Below, in pieces: positions 38,263 through 52,502 of a DNA stretch of 64,000 nucleotides. Within the stretch, counting starts at the first letter, position 1. Each line of letters opens with the position of its first letter. A program made the translations under genes and the position numbers. The DNA lies in the NCBI GenBank assembly GCA_028751875.1, contig CM054156.1:56382061-56446060 (forward strand), given 5' to 3'. This DNA comes from Rapana venosa (taxonomy: Eukaryota; Mollusca; Gastropoda; Neogastropoda; Muricidae). The notes under the pieces were generated by a model that was given only the letters and a program-made list of their open reading frames with translations, was not told the DNA's origin and did not search any database.

Positions 38263-41030
38263 ATGTAATGCCTGAAAACACGAATCCTGTAAAACATTGT
38301 AATACACTGCAAAACACTATATTTAACGTAATTTCACTACAATGCCTTAATACATGTACTTTACTGTAAAACACTTTAATACACTGTAATACACTGCGAT
38401 ATACTGTAATACACTGTGATACACTGTAATACTCGGTATACACTTTAATACACTTAATACATTGTAATACACTGTGATACACTGTGATACACTGTAATAC
38501 TATGTAATACACTGTAATACAATATAATGCACTGTAATACACTGTAATACAATGCACTGTACCACAGTACACTACACTGCAATGCACTGCAATACACTGT
38601 ACAACACTGTAATACACTGTACTTCACAGCAATACACTTTAAAACACTGTAATACACTGCGATACACTGTAATACACTGTGATACACTGTAATACTCGGT
38701 ATGACACTGTAATACTTGTAATACACTGTGATACCACTGTAATACTATGTAATTACACTGTAATACACTGTAATACATATATATTGCACTGTAATACACT
38801 GTAATACAATGCACTGTACCAAGGTACACTACACTGCAATAAACTGTCATACATTGTAATATGTAATATACTGTAATTCACTGTAATACACTTTAATACA
38901 CTGTAATGCACTTTAATACAATGTAAAACACTGCAATACACTGTAATACACTGCAATACACTGTAATACACTGTAATACACTGTAATACAATGTAATACA
39001 CTGTAATGCACTGTATTACACTGTAATACACTGTAATGCACTGTAACACAATGCACTGTACCACAGTACACTACACTGCAACGCACTGTAATAGACTGTA
39101 ATACACTGTACTTCAATGCAATACACTTTAAAACACTGCAATACACTGCGATACACTGTAATACACTGTGATACACTGTAATACTCGGTAATACACTGTA
39201 ATAAACTGTAATTTATTGTAATATACTGTGATACACTGTGATACACTGTAATACTATGCACTGTACCACAGTACACTACACTGCAATGCACTGTAATACA
39301 TTGTAATACACTGCGATACACTGTAATACACTGTGATACACTGTAATACTCGGTAATACTCTGTAATGCACTGTAATACAATGCACTGTACCACAGTACA
39401 CTACACTGCAATGCACTGTAATACACTGTAATACGCTGTAATACACTGTACTTCACTGTAATACACTTTAAAACACTGTCATACACTGCGATACACTGTA
39501 ATACACTGTGATACACTGTAATACATTGTAATACACTGTGATACACTGTGATACACTGTAATACTATGCACTGTACCACAGTACACTAAACTGCAATGCA
39601 CTGTAATACATTGTAATACACTGCAATACACAGTAATACACTGCAATACACTGTAACACACTGTAATACACTGTAATACATTGTAATACATTGTAATACA
39701 CTGCAATACACTGTATAACATTGTAATACACTTTAATACACTGTAATACACTGTAATACATCGTAATACACTGTAATACACTGTAATACACTGTAATACA
39801 ATGCACTGTACCACAGTGCATACACTGCAATGCACTGAGTTACATTGTAATACACTGAAATTACTCTGTAAAAACACTGCAATACACTGTGATGACTGTA
39901 TTCACTGTAATACTTTGTAATACACTGCAATACACTATATTTAACTGTAATACATGCAATGCACTTTAATACACTGTATGCACTTAATAAATGTAAAAAC
40001 ACTGCAATACACTGTTTTACACTGCAATACACTGTAATTACACTGTAATACACTGTAAAACACTGTATTACACTGTAATACACTGTAATGCACTGTTATA
40101 CAATGCACTGTACCACAGTACACTACACTGCAATGCACTGTAATACACTGTAATACACTGTAATACACTGTACTTCACTGTAATACACTTTAAAACACTG
40201 TAATACACTGCGATACACTGTAATACACTGTAATACACTGCGATACACTGTAATACACTGTAATACACTGCAATACACTGTAATACACTGTTATACACTG
40301 TAATACATTATAATACACTGCAATACACTAATTTAACTGTGAATACTGCAATACATGTAATACACTGTACTTCACTGTAATACACTTTAATACACTGTAA
40401 TACACTGCGATCACTGTAATGCACTTCGATACATTGAAATACTCGGTAATACACATTTAATACAATGTAATACATTGTAATATACTGTGATACACTGTGA
40501 TACACTGTAATATATGTAATACACTGTAATACACTGAAATTTAAATATAATGCTTTTTAATACACTGTATACAATGCACTGTATCACAGTACACTCACTG
40601 CAATACACTGTAATACATTGTAATACACTGCAATACATGTAATATACTGCAATACACTATAATACACGTAATACACGGTAATTACATAGTAATACATTGT
40701 AATACACTGCAATAAACTTTATAACATTGAAATTTCACGTTAGTACACTTTTATACATTGTAATACACTTTTTTACCTTAATACACTGTAATACACTGTA
40801 ATACAATGCACTGTACCACAGTGCATTACACTGCAATGCACTGTAACACATTGTAATACACTGCAATGCACTGTGATACACTGCAATACACTGTAATTAT
40901 GTATACACTGTATACATTGAAATACCGCAATACACTATATTTAACTGAACTACATGCAATACACTTTTAAGACACTGTATTTCACTGTAAAACACTGTAA
41001 TACACTGTGATACACTGTCATACAATGTAA
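38263..41030. repeat. 10-bp satellite block 4a
   Basis: ACACTGTAAT orientation. Mixed quality: 38460-39830 and 40060-40300 are clean, 39830-40060 and 40310-41030 carry indels. Recurring variant markers are TACTTCACTG, GCGATACACTG, TACTCGGTA and ACTATATTTAACTG, which mark higher-order units. Confidence 0.95.
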
Positions 41031-44000
41031 TACATTGCACTGTACCACAGTACACTACACTGCAATTCACTGTATTACACTGTAATTCACTGTAATACAT
41101 TGTAATACACTGCAATACATTTAATTTAACTGTAATACCGCAATACACTGTAATACACTGAAATTTACACTGTACTTCACTGAAATTTACACTTTATACA
41201 CGGTAAACACTGCGTTTACACTTTTAATACACTGTGATACACTGTAATACTCGGTAATACACTGTAAAAACACTTTTAATTTACACTGTAATATATAGTA
41301 ATACTCTGTGATACACTGTGATACACTGTAATACTATGTAATACACTGTAATACACTGTAATACAATATAATGCACTGAAATACACTATAATACAATGCA
41401 CTGTATCACAGTACACTACACTGCAATGCACTGTAATACATTGTAATACACTGCAATACATTGTAATACACTGAAATACACTGTAATAGACTGTAATACA
41501 CTGTAATACATTGTAATACATTGTAATACACTGCAATACACTGTATAACATTGTAATACACGTTAATACACTGTAATACATTGTAATACACTTTAATACA
41601 CTGTAATACACTGTAATACACTGTAATACAATGCACTGTACCACAGTGCACTACACTGCAATGCACTGTAATACAGTGTAATACACTGCAATACACTGTA
41701 ATACTCTGCAATACACTGTAATACACTGTAATACACTGTAATACATTGCAATACACTGCAATATACTATATTTAACTGTAATACACTGGAATACACTGTA
41801 ATACACTGTAATTCACTGTAAAACACTGTAATAACCTGTAATACACTGTAATACAATGTAATACATGCACTGTCCCACAGAAACACTACACTCCCAATTC
41901 ACTGTAATACACTGTAATTCCTGTATTTACTGTAATCACTTTAAAACACTGTATTCACTGCGATACACTGTAATACACTGTGATACATTTTAATACTCGG
42001 TAATACACTGTAATAAACTGTAATACATTGTAATACACTGTGTTACATTGTGATACACTGTATTACTATGCACTGTACCACAGTACACTGCACTGCAATG
42101 CACTGTAATACATTGTAATACACTGCAATACACTGTAATACTGTGCAATACACTGTAATACACTGTAATACACTGTAATACATTGTAATACATTGTAATA
42201 CACTGCAATACACTGTATAACATTGCAATACACTTTAATACACTGTGATACACTGTAATATATTGTAATACACTGTAACACACTGTAATACACTGTAATG
42301 CACTGTAATACACTGAAATATAATGCACTGTACCACAGTGCACTACACTGCAATGCACTGTAATAAATTGCAATACAGTGCAATAAACTGTAATACACTG
42401 TAATACACTGTAATACACTGTAATACACTGCAATACATTGTAATACACTGCATGACACTATATTTAACTGTAATACAGTGCAATACACTGTAATATACTG
42501 TACTTCACTGTAATGCACTTTAATACACTGTAATACACTGCGATAGACTGTAATACATTGTACTTCACTGTAATACACTTTAATACACTGTAATTCACTG
42601 CGATACACTGTAATACACTGTGATACACTGTATGACTCGGTAAAACACTGTAATACACTCTAATACATTGTAATACACTGTGATACACTGTGATACACTG
42701 TAATACCATGTAATACACTGTAATACAATATAATGTACTGTAATACACTGTAATACAATGCACTGTACCACAGTACACTACACTGCAATGCACTGTCATA
42801 CATTGTAATATTATGTAATATACTGTAATTCACTGTAATACACTTTAATACACTGAAATGCACTTTAATACAATGTAAAACACTGCAAAACACTGTAATA
42901 CACTGCATCACACTGTATTACATTGTAATACACTGTAATGCACTGTAATACAATGCACTGTACCACAGTACACTACACTGCAATGCACTGTAATACAATG
43001 TAATACACTGTAATACACTGTACCTCACTGTAATACACTTTGAAACACTGTAATACACTGCGATACACTGTAATACACTATGATACACTGTAATACTCGG
43101 TAATACACTGTAATAAACTGTAATACATTTTAATACACTGTGATACACTTTGATACACTGTAATACTTTGCACTGTACCACAGTACACTACACTGCAAGT
43201 CACTGTAATACATTGTAATACACTGCAATACACTGTAATACACTGTAATACAATGTAATACACTGTAATGCACTGTAATACACTGTAATAGAATGCAGTG
43301 TACCACAGTGACTACACTGTAATGCACTGTAATACACTGTAATACATTGTAGTACACTGCAATACACTATATTTAACTGTAATACACTACAATGCACTGT
43401 AATACACTGTACTTCACTGTAATACACTTTAATACACTGTAATACACTGCGATACACTGTAATACACTGTGATACAATGTAATACTCGGTAATGCACTTT
43501 AATACACTGTAATACATTGTAATACACTGTGATACACTGTGATACACTGTAATACTATGTAATACACTGTAATACACTGTAATACAATATAATGCACTGT
43601 AATACACTGTAATACAATGCACTGTACCACAGTACACTACACTGCAATGCACTGCAATACACTGTAATACACTCTACTTCACTGCATTACACTTTAAAAC
43701 ACTGTAATACACTGCGATACACTGTAATACACTGTGATACACTGTAATACTCGGTAATACACTGTAATACATTGTAATGCACTGTGATACACTGTAATAC
43801 TATGTAATACACTGTAATACACTGTAATACAATATAATGCACTGTAATACACTGTAATACAATGCACTGTACCAAGGTACACTACACTGCAATAAACTGT
43901 CATACATTGTAATATTATGTAATATACTGTAATTCACTGTACTACACTTTAATACACTGTAATGCACTTTAATACAATGTAAAACACTGCAATACACTGT

Positions 44001-47000
44001 AATACACTGCAATACACTGTAATACACTGTAATACACTGTAAAATACTGTAAAATACTGTAATACACTGTAATACAATGCAATGTACCACAGTGCACTAC
44101 ACTGCAATGCACTAAGTTACATTGTAATACACTGTAATACACTGTAAAACACTGCAATACACTGTGATACACTGTAATACACTGTAATATATTGTAATAC
44201 ACTGCAATACACTATATTTAACTGTAATACACTGCAATGCACTTTAATACACTGTAATGCACTTTAATACAATGTAAAACATTGCAATACACTGTAATAC
44301 ACTGCAATACACTGTAATACACTGTAATACAATGTAATACACTGTATTTCACTGTAATACACTTTAATGCACTGTAATACAATGCACTGTACCACAGTAC
44401 ACTACACTGCAATGCACTGTAATACACTGTAATACACTGTACCTCACTGTAATACACTTTAAAACACTGTAATACACTGCGATACACTCTAATACACTGT
44501 AATACACTTCAATACACTGTAATACACTGTAATACACTGTAATACATTATAATACACTGCAATACACTATATTTAACTGTGATATAGTGCAATACACTGT
44601 AATACACTGTACTTCACTGTAATACACTTTAATACACTGTAATACACTGCGATACACTGTAATGCACTTCGATACACTCTAATACTCGGTAATACACTGT
44701 AATACAATGAAATACATTGTAATATACTGTGATACACTGTGATACACTGTAATACAATGTAATACACTGTAATACAATATAATGCATTTTAATACACTGT
44801 AATATTATGCACTGTATCACAGTACACTACACCGCAATACACTGTAATACATTGTAATACACTGCAATACACTGTAATATACTGCAATACACTATAATAC
44901 ACTGTAATACACGGTAATACATTGTAATACATTGTAATACACTGCAATACAATTTATAACATTGTAATACACGTTAATACACTGTAATACATTGTAATAC
45001 ACTTAAATACACTGTAATACACTGTAATACACTGTGATACACTGTAATACTCGCAAATACTCACTGTAATACACGGTAATACACTGTAATACATAGTAAT
45101 ACACTGTGATACACTGTGATACACTGTAATACTATGTAATACACTGTAATACAATATAAAGCACTGTAATACACTATAATACAATGCACTGTATCACAGT
45201 ACATTGTAATACACTGCAATACATTGTAATACACTGAAATACACTGTAATAGACTGTAATACACTGTAATACATTGTAATACACTGCAATACACTGTATA
45301 ACATTGTAATACACGTTAATACACTGTAATACATTGTAATACACTTTAATACACTGTAATACACTGTAATACACTGTAATACAATGCACTGTACCACAGT
45401 GCACTACACTGCAATACACTGTAATACATTGTAATACACTGCAATACACTGTAATATACTGCAATACACTATAATACACTGTAATACACGGTAATACATT
45501 GTAATACATTGTAATACACTGCAATACACTTTATAACATTGTAATACACGTTAATACACTGTAATACATTGTAATACACTTTAATACACTGTAATACACT
45601 GTAATACACTGTAATACACTGTAATACAATGCACTGTACCACAGTGCACTACACTGCAATGCACTGTAATACATTGTAATACACTGCAATACACTGTAAT
45701 ACACTGCAATACACTGTAATACACTGTAATACACTGTGATACATTGTAATACACTGCAATACACTATATTTAACTGAACTACACTGCAATACACTGTAAT
45801 ACACTGTAATTCACTGTAAAACACTGTAATACACTGTGATACACTGTAATACAATGTAATACATTGCACTGTACCACAGTACACTACACTGCAATTCACT
45901 GTATTACACTGTAATTCACTGTAATACACTGTAAAACACTGTAAAACACTGCAATTCACTGTAATACCCTGCAATACACTGTAATCCACGGTAATACATT
46001 GTAATACACTGCAATACACTATAGTTAACTGTAATACACTGCAATACACTGTAATACACTGTAATACACTGTACTTCACTGTAATACACTTTAAAACACT
46101 GTAATACACTGCGATACACTGTAATACACTGCGATACACTGTAATACACTGTGATACACTGTAATACTCGGTAATACACTGTAATACACTGTAATACACT
46201 GTAATACATAGTAATACACTGTGATACACTGTAATACTAATTAATACACTGTAATACACTGTAATACAATATAATGCACTGTAATACACTATAATACAAT
46301 GCACTGTATCACAGTACACTACACTGCAATGCACTGAAATACATTGTATTACACTGCAATATATTGTAATACACTGAAATACACTGTAATAGACTGTAAT
46401 ACACTGTAATACATTGTAATACATTGTAATACACTGCAATACACTGTATAACATTGTAATACACGTTAATACACTATAATACATTGTAATACACTTTAAT
46501 ACACTGTAATACACTGTAATACAATGCACTGTACCACAGTGCACTACACTGCAATGCACTGTAATACATTGTAATACACTGCAATACACTGTAATATTGT
46601 GCAATACACTGTAATACACTATAATACACTGTAATACATTGTAATACACTGCAATATACTATATTTAACTGTAATACACTGGAATACACTGTAATACATT
46701 GTAATTCACTGAACAATTCTGTAATAACCTGTAATACACTGTAATACATTGCACTGTACCACACTACACTACACTGCAATTCACTGTAATACACTGTAAT
46801 ACACTGTGATTCACTGTACTTCACTGTAATACACTTTAAAACACTGTAATACATTGCGATACACTGTAATACACTGTGATACATTGTAATACTCGGTAAT
46901 ACACTGTAATAAACTGTAATACATTGCGATACACTGTGATACACTGTGATACACTGTATTACTATGCACTGTACCACAGTACACTACACTGCAATGCACT

Positions 47001-49718
47001 GTAATACATTGTATTACACTGCAATACACTGTAATACTATGCAATACACTGTAATACACTGTAATACACTGTAATACATTGTAATACATTTTAATACACT
47101 GCAACACACTGTATAACATTGCAATACACTTTAAAACACTGTGATACACTGTAATATATTGTAATACACTGTAATACACTGTAATACACTGTAATGCACT
47201 GTAATACACTGAAATATAATGCACTGTACCAAAGTGCACTACACTGCAATGCACTGAAATACATTGCAATACAGTGCAATACACTGTAATACACTGTAAT
47301 ACACTGTAATACACTGCAATACATTGTAATACACTGCATGACACTATATTCAACTGTAATACACTGCAATGCACTGTAATACACTGTACTTCACTGTAAT
47401 ACACTTTAATACACTGTAATACACTGCGATACACTGTAATACATTGTACTTCACTGTAATACACTTTAATACACTGTAATTCACTGCGATACACTGTATT
47501 ACACTGTGATACACTGTATGACTCGGTAAAACACTGTAATACACTCTAATACATTGTACTACACTGTGATACACTGTAATACTATGTAATACACTGTAAT
47601 ACACTGTAATACAATATAATGTACTGTAATACACTGTAATACAATGCACTGTACCACAGTACACTACACTGCAATGCACTGTAATACATTGTAATACACT
47701 GCAATACACTGTAATACACTGCAATACACTGTAATACACTGTAATACACTGTAATACATTGTAATACATTGTAATACACTGTGATACATTGTGATACACT
47801 GTAATTTACTGTAATACTCGGTAATACACTGTAATACACTGTAATATATTGTAATACACTGTGATACACTGTGATACACTGTAATACTATGTAATACGCT
47901 GTAATACACTGTAATACAATATAATGCACTGTATCACACTGTAATACAATGCACTGTATCACAGTACACTACACTGCAATGCACTGTAATACGATGTAAT
48001 ACACTGCAATACATTGTAATACACTGAAATACACTGTAATACACTGTAATACACTGTAATACATTGTAATACATTGTAATACACTTCAATACACTGTATA
48101 ACATTGTAATACACGTTAATACACTGTAATACATTGTAATACATTGTAATAAACTTTAATACACTGTAATACACTGTAATACACTGTAATACAATGCACT
48201 GTACCACAGTGCACTACACTGCAATGCACTGTAATACATTGTAATACACTGCAATACACTGTAATACACTGCAATACACTGTACTACACTGTAATACATT
48301 GTAATGCACTGCAATACACTATATTTAACTGTAATACACTGCAATACACTGTAATACACTGTAATTCACTGTAAACACTGTAATTGACTGTTATACACTG
48401 TAATACAATGTAAAACATTGCACTGTACCACAGTACACTGCACTGCAATTCACTGTAATACACTGTAATACACTGTACTTCACTGTAATACACTTTAATA
48501 CACAGTAATACACTGCGATACACTGTAATATACTGTGATACACTGTGATACACTGTAATACTATGTAATACACTGTAATACAATATAATGCACTGTAATA
48601 CACTGTAATACAATGCACTGTACCACAGTACTCTGCACTGCAATGTACTGTCATGCATTGTAATACTATGTAATATACTGTAATTAACTGTAATACACTT
48701 TAATACGCTGTAATGCACTTTAATACACTGTAAAACACTGCAATACACTGTAATACACTGTAATACAATGTAATACACTGTAATACAATGTAATACACTG
48801 TAATGCACTGTATTACACTGTAATACACTGTAATGCACTGTAATACATCGCACTGTACCACAGTACACTACACTGCAATGCACTGTAATACACTTTAATA
48901 CACTGTAATACACTGTACTTCACTGCAATACACTTTAAAACACTGTAATACACTGCGATACACTGTAATACACTGTGATACACTGTAATACTCGGTAATA
49001 CACTGTAATAAACTGTAATACATTGTAATACACTGTGATACACTGTGATACACTGTGATACATTGTAATACTCGGTAATACACTGTAATACACTGTAATA
49101 CATTGTTATACAGTGTGACTCACTGTGATACACTGTAATACTATGTAATACACTGTAATACACTGTAATACAATATAATGCACTGTAATACACTGTAATA
49201 CAATGCACTGTACCACAGTACACTACACTGCAATGCACTGTCATACATTGTAATATTATGTAATATACTGTAATTCACTGTAAAACACTTTAAAACATGT
49301 AATACACTGCGATACACTGTAATACACTGTGATACACTGTAATACTCGGTAATACACTGTACTAAACTGTAATACATTGTAATACACTGTAATACACTGT
49401 AATACACTGTAATACACTGTAATACAATGCAGTGTACCACAGTGCACTACACTGTAATGCACTGTAATACACTGTAATACACTGTAATACATTGTAATAC
49501 ACTGCAATACACTATATTTAACTGAAATACCCTACCATGCACTGTAATACACTGTACTTCACTGTAATACACTTTAATACACTGTAATACAATGCAGTGG
49601 ACCACAGTGCACTACACTGTAATGCACTGTAATACACTGTAATACACTGTAATACATTGTAATACACTGCAATACACTATATGTAACTGTAATACACTAC
49701 AATGCACTGTACTACACT

Positions 49719-50140
49719 GTACTTTACTGTAGTACACTTTTATACACTGTAATACACTGCGATACACTGTACTACACTGTGATACACTGTAATACTCGGT
49801 AATACACTTTACTACACTGTAATACATTGTAATACACTGTGATACACTTTGATACACTGTAATACTATGTAATACACTGTAATACACTGTAAAACAATAT
49901 AATGCACTGTAATACACTGTAATACAATGCACTGTACCACAGTACACTGCACTGCAATGCACTGCAATACACTGTACTACACTGTACTTTACTGTAGTAC
50001 ACTTTTATACACTGTAATACACTGCGATACACTGTACTACACTGTGATACACTGTAATACTCGGTAATACACTTTACTACACTGTAATACATTGTAATAC
50101 ACTGTGATACACTTTGATACACTGTAATACTATGAATACA
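49719..50140. repeat. 265-bp tandem duplication in satellite
   Basis: A stretch with rare ACTTTACTGTAGTAC and ACACTTTTATAC steps at 49721 is repeated at 49986. The TACTCGG marker follows at 49793 and 50058, the same 265-bp offset. About 160 bp appear identical between the two, so the event is recent or the copies are being homogenised. Confidence 0.85.
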
Positions 50141-50821
50141 CTGTAAAACACTGTAATACACTGTAATACACTGTAATAAAATGTAATACATTGCACTGTA
50201 CCACAGTACACTACACTGCAATTCCAAGTAATACACTGTGATACACTGTAATTCACTGTAATACACTGTAAAACACTGCAATACACTGGAATACCCTGCA
50301 ATACACTGTAATCCACTGTAATCCACTGTAATACATTGTAATACACTGCAATACACCTGTATTACATTGTAATACACTTTAATACACTGTAATACATTGT
50401 AATACACTGTAATACATTGTAATACACTGTAATAGACTGTAATACACTGTAATGCAATGCACTGTACAACAGTACACTACACTGCAATGCACTGTAATAC
50501 ACTGTAATACATTGTATTCGACAGCAATACATTGTAATACACTACAATACACTGTATTACACTGTGATACACTGTAATACACTGTAATACAATGTAATAC
50601 TTTGTAATATGCTGTACTACAATGCACTTTACCACAGTACACTACACATACATTGTAATACTATGTAATATACTGTAATTCACTGTAATACACTTTAATA
50701 CACTGTAATGCACTTTAATACAATGTAAAACACTGCAATACACTGTAATACACTGTAATACAATGTAATACACTGTAATACACTGTAATACAATGTAATA
50801 CACTGTAATACACTGTATTAC

Positions 50822-51142
50822 ACTGTAATACACTGTAATGCACTGTAATACAAAGCACTGTACCACAGTACACTACACTGCAATGCACTGTAATACACTT
50901 TAATACACTGTAATACACTGTACTTCACTGCAATACACTTTAATACACTGTAATACACTGCGATACAATGTAATACACTGTAATACACTGTATTACACTG
51001 TAATACACTGTAATGCACTGTAATACAAAGCACTGTACCCCAGTACACTACACTGCAATGCACTGTAATACACTTTAATACACTGTAATACACTGTACTT
51101 CACTGCAATACACTTTAATACACTGTAATACACTGCGATACA
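50822..51142. repeat. 175-bp tandem duplication in satellite
   Basis: The rare variant ACAAAGCACTG occurs at 50851 and 51026 (offset 175 bp) followed by near-identical sequence through TACTTCACTGCAATAC and GCGATAC. One difference is ACCACAG versus ACCCCAG in the punctuation core. Confidence 0.8.
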
Positions 51143-52502
51143 CTGTAATACACTGTGATACACTTTAATACTCGGTAATACACTGCAATAGACTGTAATA
51201 CATTGTAATACACTGTGATACACTGTGATACATTGTGATACTCTGTAATACTCGGTAATACACTGTAATACACTGTAATACATTGTTATACACTGTGATA
51301 CACTGTAATACTATGTAATACACTGTGATACACTGTAATACTATGTTATACAATATAATGCACTGTAATACACTGTTATACAATGCACTGTACCACAGTA
51401 CACTACACCGCAATGCACTGTCATACATTGTAATATTATGTAATATTCTGTAATTCACTGTAATACACTTTAATACACTGTAATGCACTTTAATAGAATG
51501 TAAAACACTGCAATACACTGTAATACACTGCAATACACTGTATTACACTGTAATACACTGTAATGCACTGTAATACAATGCACGGTACCACAGTACACTA
51601 CACTGCAAAGCACTGTAATACACTGTACCTCACTGTAATACACTTTAAAACACTGTAATACACTTTAAAACACTGTAATACACTGCGATACACTGTAATA
51701 CACTGTGATACACTGTAATACTCGGTAATACACGGTAATAAACTGTAATACATTGTAATACACAATATTTAACTGTAATAAACTACAATGCACTGTAACA
51801 CACTGTACTTCACTGTACTACACTTTAATACACTGTCATACACTGCGATACACTGTAATACACTGTGATACACTGTAATACTCGGTAATACACTGTAATA
51901 CACTGTAATACATTGTAATACACTGTGATACACTGTGATACACTGTAATACTATGTAATACACTGTAATACAATATAATGCACTGTAATACCCTGTAATA
52001 CACTGTAATACAATGCACTGTACCACAGTACACTACACTGCAATGCACTGTAATACATTGTAATACACTGTAATACACTGTAATACATTGTAATACACTG
52101 CAATACACCTGTATTACATTGTAATACACTTTAATACACTGTAATACATTGAAATACACTGTAATACATTGTAATACACTGTAATACACTGTAATAGACT
52201 GCACTGTAAAGCAATGCACTGTACAACAGTACACTACACTGCACTGTAATACACTGTGATACATTGTAATGCACAGCAATACATTGTAATTCACTACAAT
52301 ACACTGTATTACACTGTGATACACTGTAATACACTGAAATACTTTGTAATACACTGTAATACAATGCACTTTACCACAGTACACTACATTGCAATGCACT
52401 GTAATACATTGTAATACACTGCAATACACTGTAATACCCTGTAATACACTGTAATCCACTGTAATACACTGTAATACATTGTAATACACTGCAATACACC
52501 TG

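Larger units (their letters stand above)
41031..52502. repeat. 10-bp satellite block 4b with higher-order repeats
   Basis: Longest clean stretch. Punctuation blocks appear roughly every 150-450 bp (for example cores 42074-42087, 42959-42972, 47650-47663; variants ending GTGCA near 41640, 45395, 45640, 46530 and 48204). Between them, variant 10-mers recur in a fixed order: CTATATTTAACTG, TACTTCACTG, GCGATAC, GTGATAC, TACTCGGTA, TACTATGTA, ACAATATAATGC, then punctuation. This is alpha-satellite-like higher-order organisation on a 10-bp base unit. Confidence 0.97.

Noticed and set aside
45531..46649. 372-codon minus-strand frame and dozens like it in the 10-bp satellite
   Set aside because: A 10-base repeat without stops on one strand stays open in all frames; the peptide is just the repeat cycle and there is no start context or domain.
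38263..52502. CRISPR-like look: conserved block separated by variable stretches
   Set aside because: The spacers are themselves tandem 10-mers, spacing is irregular, and the context is eukaryotic with LINEs and splice sites.
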